Assembly: GCF_035046485.1 (NCBI RefSeq)
Contig: NC_085138.1
Span: 365,803,238-365,867,237, forward strand
Direction: 5' to 3'
Origin: Aedes albopictus
Lineage: Eukaryota; Arthropoda; Insecta; Diptera; Culicidae
DNA: 64,000 nucleotides
Shown here: piece after piece, positions 32,121 through 42,031 of the stretch
How the letters are laid out: each line of letters begins with the position of its first letter
Position numbering within the stretch: position 1 is the first letter of the stretch
The notes under the pieces: generated by a model
Told to the model about the DNA's origin: nothing
Database searches by the model: none
What the model saw: the letters and a program-made list of their open reading frames with translations, nothing else
Position numbers and translations under genes: made by a program

Positions 32121-32151
32121 GCTGGTTCGGGTATTGCTAGGAAATTTAGGC

Positions 32152-32178
32152 TATAAATACGGAGGCTTTGGCTTCAGT
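32152..32178 (+). promoter_or_regulatory. LTR core promoter: TATA box and initiator
   Basis: TATAAATA at 32152-32159 and the arthropod initiator TCAGT at 32174-32178, giving a likely start near 32176 and an R region reaching past the AATAAA at 32305. The 3' LTR has the same sequence 11023 bases further on. Confidence 0.75.
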
Positions 32179-32556
32179 CGGGGAGTCAGTGAAGACAGTT
32201 CGTAGAGAACAGTCAGTTGTCGAGAGTTCGGTGACAACGTTAACGCAGGCAGCACATCGGATAAGTCTTGAGCTCCCATGTGGGACACCTCTAGATATTG
32301 TCCAAATAAAAGCTGTAGGTAGGACGTAGTAGTCGGGTCAAGAAGAAGCTGGAAGTGTCTCTAGTAGTTCGGTGAGGAAATACAGATAATGTTAAGATGA
32401 TATAAGAAAAAGTGAACCGTTGTAATATAAGATAAGTGATGGTTTGTGATACTTCAATATAGTTTATTAAAACTGTGTCGGACTGTAATGAAATGAAAGA
32501 TATCACATTCCGTGTAGTGTTTAATGCTGCCCCTGGACGGTACAGGGCGCTTCATA

Positions 32557-32567
32557 TGGTGACAGCG
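32557..32567 (+). other. Primer-binding site
   Basis: TGGTGACAGCG begins two bases after the LTR, where a tRNA 3' end (complement CGCTGTCACCA) would prime minus-strand synthesis. A leucine-type tRNA is possible with one mismatch; this is inference. Confidence 0.7.
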
Positions 32568-33760
32568 AAAAACTGTTCGGCAATTAGAACAGCGGGACGC
32601 CAATTTTCTGACTGGAAGAAGAAATCAGTGTCAGAATCAGTGCAAACCATGAACATTGAACAGTTTTGAACAATTGAGAAGAAAACAATGTTACAGACTG
32701 GATGGAAAAGATGAAATTCGTGGCAGCGCAAGTGATAGTGGAATACAACGTAACACCGAATTGGAAATGGCAACGCAACAACCTGTGTATGGAACCGAGT
32801 GCCTGGACCAATGGACATCATTCAGCCTGCATTATTTGATGGTATCGTGAGTATTAACCTTTTAAATGATTAAGTGTTTTGAGATGGTTTAAATTTTTTG
32901 TGAGTTGGTTTGAAATGATAATTTTTTTTTTTTTTTTTACGATTTATACAAAAACATTTTAATTGAAATACTGTTGTGGGAAAAATAAAGAAGTTATTCA
33001 AAAATTTATTAAAAAAAAAAAGGATATCATACTGATTTTCAATAAATAATGGAAAAATATAACAAGAATAATGATTTCAAGAAGAACAAGTGGATGAAAA
33101 ATACGAACGAATAACACTAGTTAACAAAATCAAAGGAAAGTCGCGGACTTCTGTTAACGATTAAAATTATTGATGCATAATAACGTGCTGATTTTGAGAC
33201 CGTGTTTAAAATAAGAAAACTAAGAAGTACAGTTTTTTTTAAATTATACGAGACAATCGCCACCAAGTTTTTTTTAATTTACTAAAATTTAAATATCTCA
33301 AATTACAATTCAAAAATTTTCAATATCTTTTTGCAATAATAGGAAGCTGAACGTAATATGTTTTGAATATCTGATTTTTTTTTTCGTCAGATTGGATATT
33401 GATAAGTGTAGGGAACAATCGCCTTAAATTTTAGCAAAATATTCAATAAATAAAGACAATTTGTATTTTTCTTTCAAAAACTACAACAATGTAACAATGT
33501 TGATTCAAAACCGCCAGGTTTGTACGGGATATCGAAAATATTTTCAGCTCTACTGTATCTTTTTCCCTTATGCTTTCGAACTTAGGGCATAATTTTACAC
33601 TAAACATGATTTTCAGATGTGAACTAGCATTACAATGGAATGGAATCAATCAAAAGTTGAAAAAAATAATAATTTTGTAACTATGCAGCAGACCGGCGAT
33701 AATAAGGTCGTGTTAATTTGAATTAAAAAAAAAAAAATCAGTAAAAATATCAACATAAAA
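32568..33760 (+). other. Retrotransposon leader
   Basis: 1.2 kb, AT-rich with T and A runs and no coding frame of note. It probably serves as the 5' UTR and packaging region. Confidence 0.7.
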
Positions 33761-34696
33761 ATGGCCACGAATACAATGGATGAAATAGGCAACAATAGTG
33801 GAGCGAACAACGCTAGATTTGAATTTCCAATAAATTTTGCTATACAGTGTATTCCAGAATTTCATGGTAGTGCGTGTGAATTAGATGCTTTCATATATCA
33901 AATTAATTGTTTTTTGAAACCCATAAAACGGATAACTGATGCTAGTGAAAGGAAAAATGCAGAAACCATACTCATTCAAATTGCACTGTCGAAACTTAAA
34001 GGTCCAGCAGCGTTAAAATTTAAAAACATTCTTGCAAATACTTGGGATAAAGTGAAAGATAATCTCCAAAAAGAATTCGGAATTAGTTTACAATTGGAAG
34101 AACTGTTTAATAAAATAGAGACCCTTGAACAAGGCAAGTGTGAAAGTTTTAAAAACTACAAAGATCGCGTTCTTCAACTTAAGAGGAATATTGATGAATT
34201 CGAAAAAGATTATATTAAAGATCCTACAATTGAGTCATACGCTCAAAGACATTTAAGAATACATTTTCTAGCGGGATTGGAAGATATAAATTTGAAAATT
34301 TTTGCAAAAACGAAAAAAGAAGACTCATTGGAAGATTTGCTAGATTACCTACAAGAAGAATGCATCGATGTGGAACAACAAGAACGCATTGAGCAGAGAT
34401 TGAGGGATTCCCACACTGCAGAATTTTACAGGCAACAAAATGAAAAACAGAAATTCAGTAATCCACAATGTATTGATCACAACTTCCATTACGATAAAAG
34501 TAGATTCAACCAGAGCGAAATAGGTTATGAAAAAGATTTTAACAATTATAGATATCTAGGACAACAAGAAATTTATCGTGGTGATTACCAGACAAGTTTT
34601 AATGAAATATCACCTTATTGGACCAACAGAACTTTTGATGAACGCAACATGGGAATTCAAAACAACAACATTTACTATAATGAGCGAAAAAACTAA
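33761..34696 (+). CDS. gag: Gag of the Ty3/gypsy element
   Basis: A 311-residue protein that would form the particle capsid and package element RNA. The central part has the look of retrotransposon Gag capsid regions: IPEFHGSACELDAFIYQ near residues 32-48, ALSKLKGPAALKFKN near 71-85, and a charged helical segment around 100-190 (LEELFNKIETLEQGKCESFK and following). The C-terminal 100 residues are polar and Gln/Asn/Tyr-rich, and no CCHC zinc knuckle is present, so RNA binding must rely on other residues, as in several gypsy-group Gags. The stop TAA (34694-34696) directly follows an A AAA AAC heptamer. The frame is intact from the ATG at 33761, which comes after AACATAAAA. The role is inferred from position and fold-like pattern. 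Confidence 0.88.
   Translation: MATNTMDEIGNNSGANNARFEFPINFAIQCIPEFHGSACELDAFIYQINCFLKPIKRITDASERKNAETILIQIALSKLKGPAALKFKNILANTWDKVKDNLQKEFGISLQLEELFNKIETLEQGKCESFKNYKDRVLQLKRNIDEFEKDYIKDPTIESYAQRHLRIHFLAGLEDINLKIFAKTKKEDSLEDLLDYLQEECIDVEQQERIEQRLRDSHTAEFYRQQNEKQKFSNPQCIDHNFHYDKSRFNQSEIGYEKDFNNYRYLGQQEIYRGDYQTSFNEISPYWTNRTFDERNMGIQNNNIYYNERKN
34687..34693 (+). promoter_or_regulatory. Gag-pol -1 frameshift heptamer
   Basis: A AAA AAC in the gag frame, immediately before TAA. The -1 frame is open from 34684 through the pol ATG at 34786 with no stop. This is the classic X XXY YYZ slippery sequence used by many retroelements. Confidence 0.8.
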
Positions 34697-34785
34697 ACAG
34701 CCGGAGGTTCGTTAATTGCGTCCGATCACTCCGTCAACCAGAAAATAATTTAGAAAGGCGCTTATATGCTGCAAATAATAATAAA

Positions 34786-37700
34786 ATGATGCCCATGAAC
34801 ATAAATAAGAATTATAACATACCAGAAAAACAAATGATTCAATTTGATAAATGCATTCAAGCACAAGAAAAAGTATTTATACATTGGACGGGCAACAATC
34901 AATTTATGTTAAATATCCCCACTGTAGAAAGACCATACACAAAAATCAATTACATGATAGATACAGGCTCACAACTAAACATATTAAGATGGGATGCAGC
35001 CCCTAGAATCGGAGCAACAGACATAGATTACTCTGAATCTGAAAAGTTTTTGATTTCGGGATTCAATGGAAGTCAAACAAGAACGCTCGGATCTACTGAA
35101 GTTAGTTTAATAATTGGGAAGTCTAAGTATAAGATGAAATTTTATTTAGTTCACCACTTAAATGTACATGGCATCATAGGAGCAGAATTTTTGAAACAGC
35201 ACACATTATATATTAGCCAGAACTTTGATTACATAGCCCTACGTAAGCCAGATAATGTAGAATATAATATTAACAATATTACAACAACCAATCACGTAAT
35301 GGTATCAGATAAATCTTGTCAGACTGATCTACAAGATAATAGTAATTGTATACAATATGACAACAATGACAAAAGCTGTCAAGTAAATTTTGATATTGAT
35401 GAAGTCATACATGATGAAATAGTTACACAGCCAATCGTACCGAAAAAAGATTATTCATGCAATATGTGCCTTTATGAGAAGTACTATGAAGACGAGGAAT
35501 GCATAAATCAACATTTTGATAAAGAATATAATACTAATGGATGTTACAATAAGAATGTAGAGGCCGGGAATAAATATACGCCGGAGGATTTAGATTCAAA
35601 CCAAGATCTAAGTTTGATAGATAATTTGAATTATGAACAAATACAAGGTAAAAATCGTATCGAAAAATTGCTAGATACAATTGATTTGAAGCATTTGAAA
35701 AGCGCTAATTACGACGCTATGGAAAATATAATGGCAAGATATTGTGATGTATTTTATTTGAAAGGGGATCACCTGACAGTAACAGATGCAGCAGTACATG
35801 AAATTGAAACAACGACTAATGTGCCAATAAATAAAAGGCAGTATAGGTTCCCTGAATCAACAAAGAAACAAATTAATGAGGAAATTGAAGAAATGCGTCG
35901 GCAAGGGATTATTAGGCCCAGTAAAAGTCCTTGGAATGCACCTGTTTTATGCATACCAAAGAAAGATTTAGACGAAGAAGGAAACAAAAAGCATAGAATT
36001 GTGGTAGATTTTAGGGCATTAAATTTGATAACTAAACCATTTGTATATCCGATTCCACAAATAAATGAAATATTGGATAGCCTAGGCGATAGCAAATACT
36101 TTTCAACAATTGATCTGAAATCCGGATTTTATCAAGTTCCTATAGACCCAAGAGATGCTGCAAAAACTGCATTTTCTACACCCAAAGGTCATTTTGAATT
36201 CACGAGAATGCCTATGGGGCTTAGAAACAGTCCCTCGACTTTTCAAAGACTGATGAACACAGTTTTATTTGAAATTGAAGATGTTAAAGCAATCGTTTAT
36301 TTGGATGATATCATTGTTTTTGGAAGAACAATTCAAGAGCATAACGAGAATCTGATTAAAGTTTTGAAAGCTCTTCGTAAACATAATTTAAAAATTGAAC
36401 CAACAAAATGCCAAATTTTGAAAACCGAATTGAAATTTTTAGGACATACAGTTGATAAAAATGGTATTCGTCCGCTTGATGGTAATATTAAGGCTATACG
36501 AGAAATGGCAATACCAAAAACTGTAAAAGGAGTGCGATCATTCCTAGGAACAGTAAACTTTTATGGTAAGTTTATACCAGGAATTGCAGAAAAACGAAAA
36601 CCTCTGAATGATCTATTGAAGAAAAATGTAAAATTTAACTGGACCTCAGAGTGCCAGAAAGCATTTGAAGAATTGAAAAACTTTTTAACGTCTGACTCTT
36701 TGCTAGTGAGACCAAATTACAAGGACACATTTGTTTTAACGACAGATGCCAGTGAATACGCTATTGGAGCAGTTTTATCGAATGAAAAATCAATTGACAG
36801 ACCCATAGCTTACGCTAGTAGGGGACTTATTGGAGCAGAACGAAAATATCATACAATTGAGAAAGAATTACTGGCCATAGTATGGGCAGTGAATTATTTC
36901 CGTCATTATATCTACAATCAGAGGTTTATTGTTTACACAGATCATAGACCATTGATCTCAATATGGCATCTAAAAGAAACTTCATCAGTCCTCACACGTT
37001 TGCGTTTGAAATTGCAAGGATTGGAATGCGATATTCGATACAAACAAGGAAAGGATAACGTTGTAGCGGATTTTCTCTCTAGGCTAAATCCAGACAATGA
37101 ATCAGAAGAGCAGAGTAATCCAGCCGATGAAATTAAAACCGCAAGGTCGAAATTAATTGCTGTGGTCACCCGACAGCAAACGAAAAGAGCAGAACAAGAA
37201 AACGTATCCAACCAAAAACACCGCGACCGCGATCAAGCGAACAAACAGCTGATGAAAAACTACACCGTTTCTGGTGACAATAACGGGGGCGCGATCGCTG
37301 ACCGGGACCATGAAAGCGAGGGAACCAAAACAAAAACGCAAAAGATGACCTATATGAATGATAGCGTAAATAATAATAGCACGGGTTCCGACCTACGAGG
37401 CATAAACAAGGTGTCAAATATACCTCCAGCAAGTACGAGTGCGATATCGGACGAGGCTGAAGTTGAGGAATCCATTATGGCCGACGTTTTCGATTTATGC
37501 AATAACACACATACTAATGACACATTTGCGGCAAGCGCATATGATGAATTTTTAGAGATGTCCAAGAATAATCCAACTGATGTAAATCGATTGAAAATTT
37601 CTAGGAATTTGAAAAGTGCAGATGCTGATTGTAACATTGTAATTTTGAATAGCAGATCAGCATTTAATGAAATTTCAAAAATTATTGATTTACCCCATGG

Positions 37701-39030
37701 ACTGAAAGATTTTTGCGAAGATGGAGTTGTTTCTATTCCAGATAGTAATTTATTCGGAATTATTGTGGAAGGCAAAAGTAATTCAATGATTAATACCAAA
37801 ACATTCTTTTACAAACTTAGCAACTGCTTCAATCAAAATAAAGCGCCGATAACAGCGTCCAAAAATATTCATTTGATTTCGTTCAGAAAGATTAAACAAT
37901 TTGAAGTACTTGAGATGATTCAATTTTTAGCTTTGAAAAATCAAATTACGTTAAGCCTTTATAACGCAGATTCGGAACGCACTGAAGTACGTAATGAAGA
38001 TATCGAAACAATTCTTCGAGAGTTCCATGATGCTCCCTTAGGCGGACATGTTGGAGCAAGGCGAATGCGGAAACGCATTGGTCTCATTTTTAATTGGAAA
38101 AACATGAGAAGGGATATCGAAAATTACGTAAAACAATGTGATTCATGTCAGAAAAATAAAATTTGTAAACCCAACAGAATTCCGTTAAAAGTAACCACAA
38201 CGTCATCCGAGCCATTTGAAAAATTATATATGGACATTGTTGTTCTCCCAGAATCCGAACGGGGCAACAAATATGCGCTGGTCATGCAGGACGACCTTAC
38301 GAGATTTTTGGTAGTAGCTCCAATGGACAATCAAGAAGCGGAGACTGTATCCAAAACTTTTGTCGAAAAATTCATTTGTAAATTCGGTACTCCATTGGAA
38401 CTGGTGACAGACCAAGGAGCAAATTTCATGAGCAAATTTTTTAAACACGCATGCAAAATTTTGAAAATCAAAAAAATCAATACAAGTGCTTATCACCCAC
38501 AAGCAAATCTAGTAGAACGATCAAACAGAGAATTGAAAACATATTTGCGACAATTTGTCGGAGAAAACCCGCAACAATGGGACCAACATCTTGATTATTT
38601 TACCTTTGAATACAATACTACAAATAATAGCTCAACAAGCTACAGTCCGTTCGAACTTTTATATGGAAGAAAGGCAAGGATTCCTACCTCTATATACACT
38701 CCAACAGATTCAGATCTAACATATAATGACTATTTTTGCGAAATGAAACAAATTCTTAAAAATTTGCATGAAAACGCCAAAAGAAATTTGATTATTTCGA
38801 AAGAGAAACGTAAAATTATTTATGATAAGAAAACCGAAGAATGGCAACCTATGTGGGGCGAGTTGGTTTTAGCACAAGCAATCCCAACAGGAACAGGTCA
38901 AAAACTTCAAAGTAAATGGAGAGGCCCATACGCAGTAGTTGACCTACCCAGCGAACAAACCACAATCATTAAAAATGGGAACAAATTTGAAAAAGTCCAC
39001 AATAATAGGTTAAAAAAGTATAATGATTGA
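34786..39030 (+). CDS. pol: Pol: protease, RT, RNase H, integrase
   Basis: A 1414-residue frame from the first ATG; the same frame is open back to 34684, so synthesis by -1 frameshift from gag is likely. Aspartic protease: DTGS at 59-62. Reverse transcriptase: VVDFRALN near 406, STIDLKSGFYQVP, MPMGLRNSPSTFQRLM, catalytic YLDD at 505-508. RNase H: TDASEYAIGAVL from 653, EKELLAIVWA, YTDHRPL. After RNase H comes a long hydrophilic spacer (about 770-1070) with a charged low-complexity part and no motif I recognise. Integrase: HHCC zinc finger (H1081, H1088, C1118, C1121), core D1150, D1209 and E1244, then a GPY/F-like KWRGPYAVV module. There is no chromodomain. All catalytic residues are present, but the D1209-E1244 gap is 34 residues, not 35: the HPQANLVER segment lacks the glycine usual in HPQ.NG..ER. 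The protein makes and inserts element DNA. Confidence 0.95.
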   Translation: MMPMNINKNYNIPEKQMIQFDKCIQAQEKVFIHWTGNNQFMLNIPTVERPYTKINYMIDTGSQLNILRWDAAPRIGATDIDYSESEKFLISGFNGSQTRTLGSTEVSLIIGKSKYKMKFYLVHHLNVHGIIGAEFLKQHTLYISQNFDYIALRKPDNVEYNINNITTTNHVMVSDKSCQTDLQDNSNCIQYDNNDKSCQVNFDIDEVIHDEIVTQPIVPKKDYSCNMCLYEKYYEDEECINQHFDKEYNTNGCYNKNVEAGNKYTPEDLDSNQDLSLIDNLNYEQIQGKNRIEKLLDTIDLKHLKSANYDAMENIMARYCDVFYLKGDHLTVTDAAVHEIETTTNVPINKRQYRFPESTKKQINEEIEEMRRQGIIRPSKSPWNAPVLCIPKKDLDEEGNKKHRIVVDFRALNLITKPFVYPIPQINEILDSLGDSKYFSTIDLKSGFYQVPIDPRDAAKTAFSTPKGHFEFTRMPMGLRNSPSTFQRLMNTVLFEIEDVKAIVYLDDIIVFGRTIQEHNENLIKVLKALRKHNLKIEPTKCQILKTELKFLGHTVDKNGIRPLDGNIKAIREMAIPKTVKGVRSFLGTVNFYGKFIPGIAEKRKPLNDLLKKNVKFNWTSECQKAFEELKNFLTSDSLLVRPNYKDTFVLTTDASEYAIGAVLSNEKSIDRPIAYASRGLIGAERKYHTIEKELLAIVWAVNYFRHYIYNQRFIVYTDHRPLISIWHLKETSSVLTRLRLKLQGLECDIRYKQGKDNVVADFLSRLNPDNESEEQSNPADEIKTARSKLIAVVTRQQTKRAEQENVSNQKHRDRDQANKQLMKNYTVSGDNNGGAIADRDHESEGTKTKTQKMTYMNDSVNNNSTGSDLRGINKVSNIPPASTSAISDEAEVEESIMADVFDLCNNTHTNDTFAASAYDEFLEMSKNNPTDVNRLKISRNLKSADADCNIVILNSRSAFNEISKIIDLPHGLKDFCEDGVVSIPDSNLFGIIVEGKSNSMINTKTFFYKLSNCFNQNKAPITASKNIHLISFRKIKQFEVLEMIQFLALKNQITLSLYNADSERTEVRNEDIETILREFHDAPLGGHVGARRMRKRIGLIFNWKNMRRDIENYVKQCDSCQKNKICKPNRIPLKVTTTSSEPFEKLYMDIVVLPESERGNKYALVMQDDLTRFLVVAPMDNQEAETVSKTFVEKFICKFGTPLELVTDQGANFMSKFFKHACKILKIKKINTSAYHPQANLVERSNRELKTYLRQFVGENPQQWDQHLDYFTFEYNTTNNSSTSYSPFELLYGRKARIPTSIYTPTDSDLTYNDYFCEMKQILKNLHENAKRNLIISKEKRKIIYDKKTEEWQPMWGELVLAQAIPTGTGQKLQSKWRGPYAVVDLPSEQTTIIKNGNKFEKVHNNRLKKYND

Positions 39031-41757
39031 TTAGCTATGCGTAGTCGTCAATGTATAAATTGATGTAAATATTGAAGAAAAAAAACAATTATTTCCTAAT
39101 TACGAATGACTTTTGTAAATATGTTGTTAAAAAAAAAAATACCATAGGAATAATATATTAGGATAGAGGCTTGCGTAGGATAGCTAGGAATATTAATTGA
39201 ATGATTATATTAAATAAACAATTAACATATAAGATTGTGGTAAGGTTCACAACAAAGTGGTTAACGATTGGAGAGCATACGAATTAACTTAATTGAAATT
39301 ATATCGGAGCAACTTAAAAGGAATTGAAAAAAAAATTATGATAATAGCAATAAATAAATAAATAAATTTTATGAGAATATGAAGAGACATAAAGAAATGA
39401 TAATGATGAATGAATCAGGATAATGAAAATAAGTTTTCGGGAAATTTTGTACAGCTGAATTATAACAAAAATGCGTCCATCAATTCGGCATGAGTTTGAA
39501 TGCAAGAACGATTTGAATGTACCGAAGAGCTGAAAAGGGGTAATTTGGGATGAGGAAACATAACTATGCAAAATGATTATTTGAAAAGGGTATATAGAAA
39601 TTGGGAATGAAGAATTGGGCAATTGATATATTGGGAATAATATGATGGGAAATACAAAGTAATCTTGAAAGGGGATCATTGGGGTATATCGGGTAACAAT
39701 AGCGGGGAATGTATAAGAAGAAAAATAATAACTTTAGAGATTCTTGAATAAAGAAGCAGCTCTATTTAACGTTAATACATATGGGATACATAATAAATGA
39801 GGTTTGAACAAACAAACAAAAGACATAAATTGTTGATTGAGAGTATTAATAATAAAAAGAAACAATGACAACAACCGAACGATTATTCTCTGAAATGATA
39901 AAACAAAACGGATTAAACAAAAAAAAAAACAATTTAGAAACAATTTAGACCCTAATGAAACTACGGAGGACGCTCCTATATAAAATGGCCATGTTACATA
40001 ACATTTTTGAAAGTATATACGAGATCGGATGAAAATTGAATGATGAGGACAAGGGAGGGCCCCCCAGAATGCTTGTGAATGTTGAGTGTGAATGATGAAT
40101 GAATAACTAATTTGAAAAAAAAATAATTATAATATGTGAATGAAAAATGAAGTAATATTTATAGATTCGGAATCATTAGGTGGCGTCAAGAAACAAAAAC
40201 TAGAAATTAACATAAATATATTTATATTTTATCAAATCATGAATTAAACACAAGATCTAAGTCTCGTTACAGGTATCCATCCAAAAACCTTATTCGGTAA
40301 GGGGGAGAAGTCGTAGCAATAAGGCGATCAAGCCGAGCCTGCGAAAGGAAACGGAGCAAACAGGAATTGAAAGAAAACGCACTGGAGAGAATTCTGCAGT
40401 GAGATTTTTTGGAATTGGTAATACAGATGTTTATAGTGATCCTGCAGAAGCTTTCCATTGCTACAACTCACATTTTAATATTTTACGGTTTTTGAAAAAA
40501 AAAACAGTTTATGACTATTAAGAAAAGTAACGGTAACAGAGCATGATTAATGTAAAGGTGCAGTTTTTTTTTATACTATTGTAAAGGTTATGTTTTGCAC
40601 ATACAAGAAAAACAAATAATAATATCATGAAGACTAAAAGTTCAGTTTGCCATGGTAGATCAATATTTTATAAATCGATGGTTTCGACAGAATTAAAAAT
40701 ACAACTTCCTCGAGAGATGACGCGGGAGGACAAGACAAGAAGGCAACACCTGGCGAGAGCAATCAGAGGAGCAGTTCAACGGTACCTCTATGAAAACGTA
40801 CCACGGCCAATTGGTACGATGACGAGGAATAACAGATCGGATGGAAAGTTGAAGGTCAAAGGTGCTGGTATGGCGGAGGAGAGAATTCAGCGAACATAAT
40901 TTTTCACCGGAGACGATTCAAGGTCAACTCGGGTGGCACATCGAGACAAATATTATTGTACATCTGCGAATCTGCTAATATGAACCAACACAATGCAGAG
41001 CATCGGGAAAAACAACAACAACAACAGCAACAACAACAATTCATACAGACATATGATGAGAGAAGGACGTCTTCAAAGTTTTCCAAACTAACCGACATAA
41101 TGTAATGTTCACCAATCGCATTACATTCACCATTGGAAAAGCACTTACTCAGTGCTTCATACAACAACAACAACAACAACAATTAACAGTAAACATAACC
41201 AGGAATGCAACATTTCGACATCATCAAAAGCTTTGGAAGTTAAGTCAACTAATTACAAACTCTTTAAAGAGTGTGCAACAGTTCCACAATTTGCACCAGG
41301 TCAAAGACAACAATATTCGCATCACTATTGAGATTGATCCAATACCAACAAAATTCAGAAGGAGGGCGATAATTAATCAACCACAATACCGTAAACGACA
41401 ATGATAAACAATCCAGTTCGGAAGGCACTTTTTCGAGAAACAACAGAAAGCAACAGTAAAACTAGTTCTTCTGTCTGCAAACGATAGCGCGGAAATTACC
41501 AGCAGGGAAATACGATTCAACCGAGGAAATATCCGGATACCAAAACTTCATGGTCACGTCACCATAGGAGACGACATCAACAGAATCAACTACATCATCT
41601 TCAAGACAAACCAGTACAACAGAGAAGCAACGATACCATTCATCTGAGACCTGAAACTAACCAATTGATCTGGGCATTTAACAAGAAGAGGCAAATATCA
41701 ATGGCAGACGAACAACCCCTACGACGAATCAAGAGGAGCAGCAGCGAGTACCAATGA
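39031..41757 (+). other. Post-pol region with short basic/Gln-rich frames
   Basis: The first 1.5 kb has no coding signal. Then come short plus-strand frames: 40627-40899 (90 codons, basic), 41105-41404 (99 codons, with a CAA-encoded Gln run), and an open stretch 41488-41757 without ATG at its start, rich in Arg, His and Gln and ending soon after RRIKRSSS, a furin-like pattern. None matches a family that I know. They could be pieces of a decayed env or accessory frames. CAA repeats lie at 41013-41045 and 41161-41180. Confidence 0.45.
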
Positions 41758-41934
41758 AGTCAATCTCTTGAGGAAGAATGTAAGAGAGTTAATACAAAAT
41801 TTAATGTTTATTTGGGAGATTTAGATCAGCTAACTGTATTGGAAAACATTTTGAGACACTTTACAGGGAAAATGGAGATTAGTATAGCAGTTTCAGTTTA
41901 TATATTAACAATCATCGTTAGCATCATCATTTAA
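41758..41934 (+). pseudogene. Env-like C-terminal remnant with a membrane segment
   Basis: A stop-free stretch of 58 codons follows a TGA at 41755. It ends in a heptad-like polar region and then about 18 hydrophobic residues (SIAVSVYILTIIVSIII) and a stop, about 90 bp before the polypurine tract. This position and layout are those of the transmembrane end of a gypsy-type envelope protein. No surface subunit or fusion peptide can be recognised, so it may be a decayed env or a chance hydrophobic frame. Confidence 0.4.
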
Positions 41935-42020
41935 ATGCTGAGTTTTTTTTTTTTTGGGGATACATTTTACCCACATACTTACATTTGAACGTGATTTTAT
42001 ACACGTTCAAACTCCGCTAA

Positions 42021-42031
42021 GTGGGAGGGCA
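42021..42031 (+). other. Polypurine tract
   Basis: GTGGGAGGGCA directly before the TG of the 3' LTR; it would prime plus-strand synthesis. It has one T and one C interruption. Confidence 0.65.

Larger units (their letters stand above)
31009..32554 (+). repeat. 5' LTR
   Basis: 1546 bp, begins TGCAAAGACC and ends CGCTTCA. It has U3 with about six CACGCCCAAG motifs, a TATA box, and AATAAA at 32305-32310. A GAT-rich microsatellite lies at 31668-31720. Short frames inside appear identically in the 3' LTR and are not genes. Confidence 0.95.

Noticed and set aside
31588..32506. Small genes in the 1.5-kb region near 31-32.5 kb
   Set aside because: The same frames recur identically at 42.6-43.5 kb because both lie in LTRs.
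35769..38502. Minus-strand frames opposite pol
   Set aside because: Shadows of the pol reading frame without domains of their own.
33761..39030. Free-living retrovirus provirus
   Set aside because: No complete env frame; better described as a Ty3/gypsy retrotransposon with at most an env remnant.
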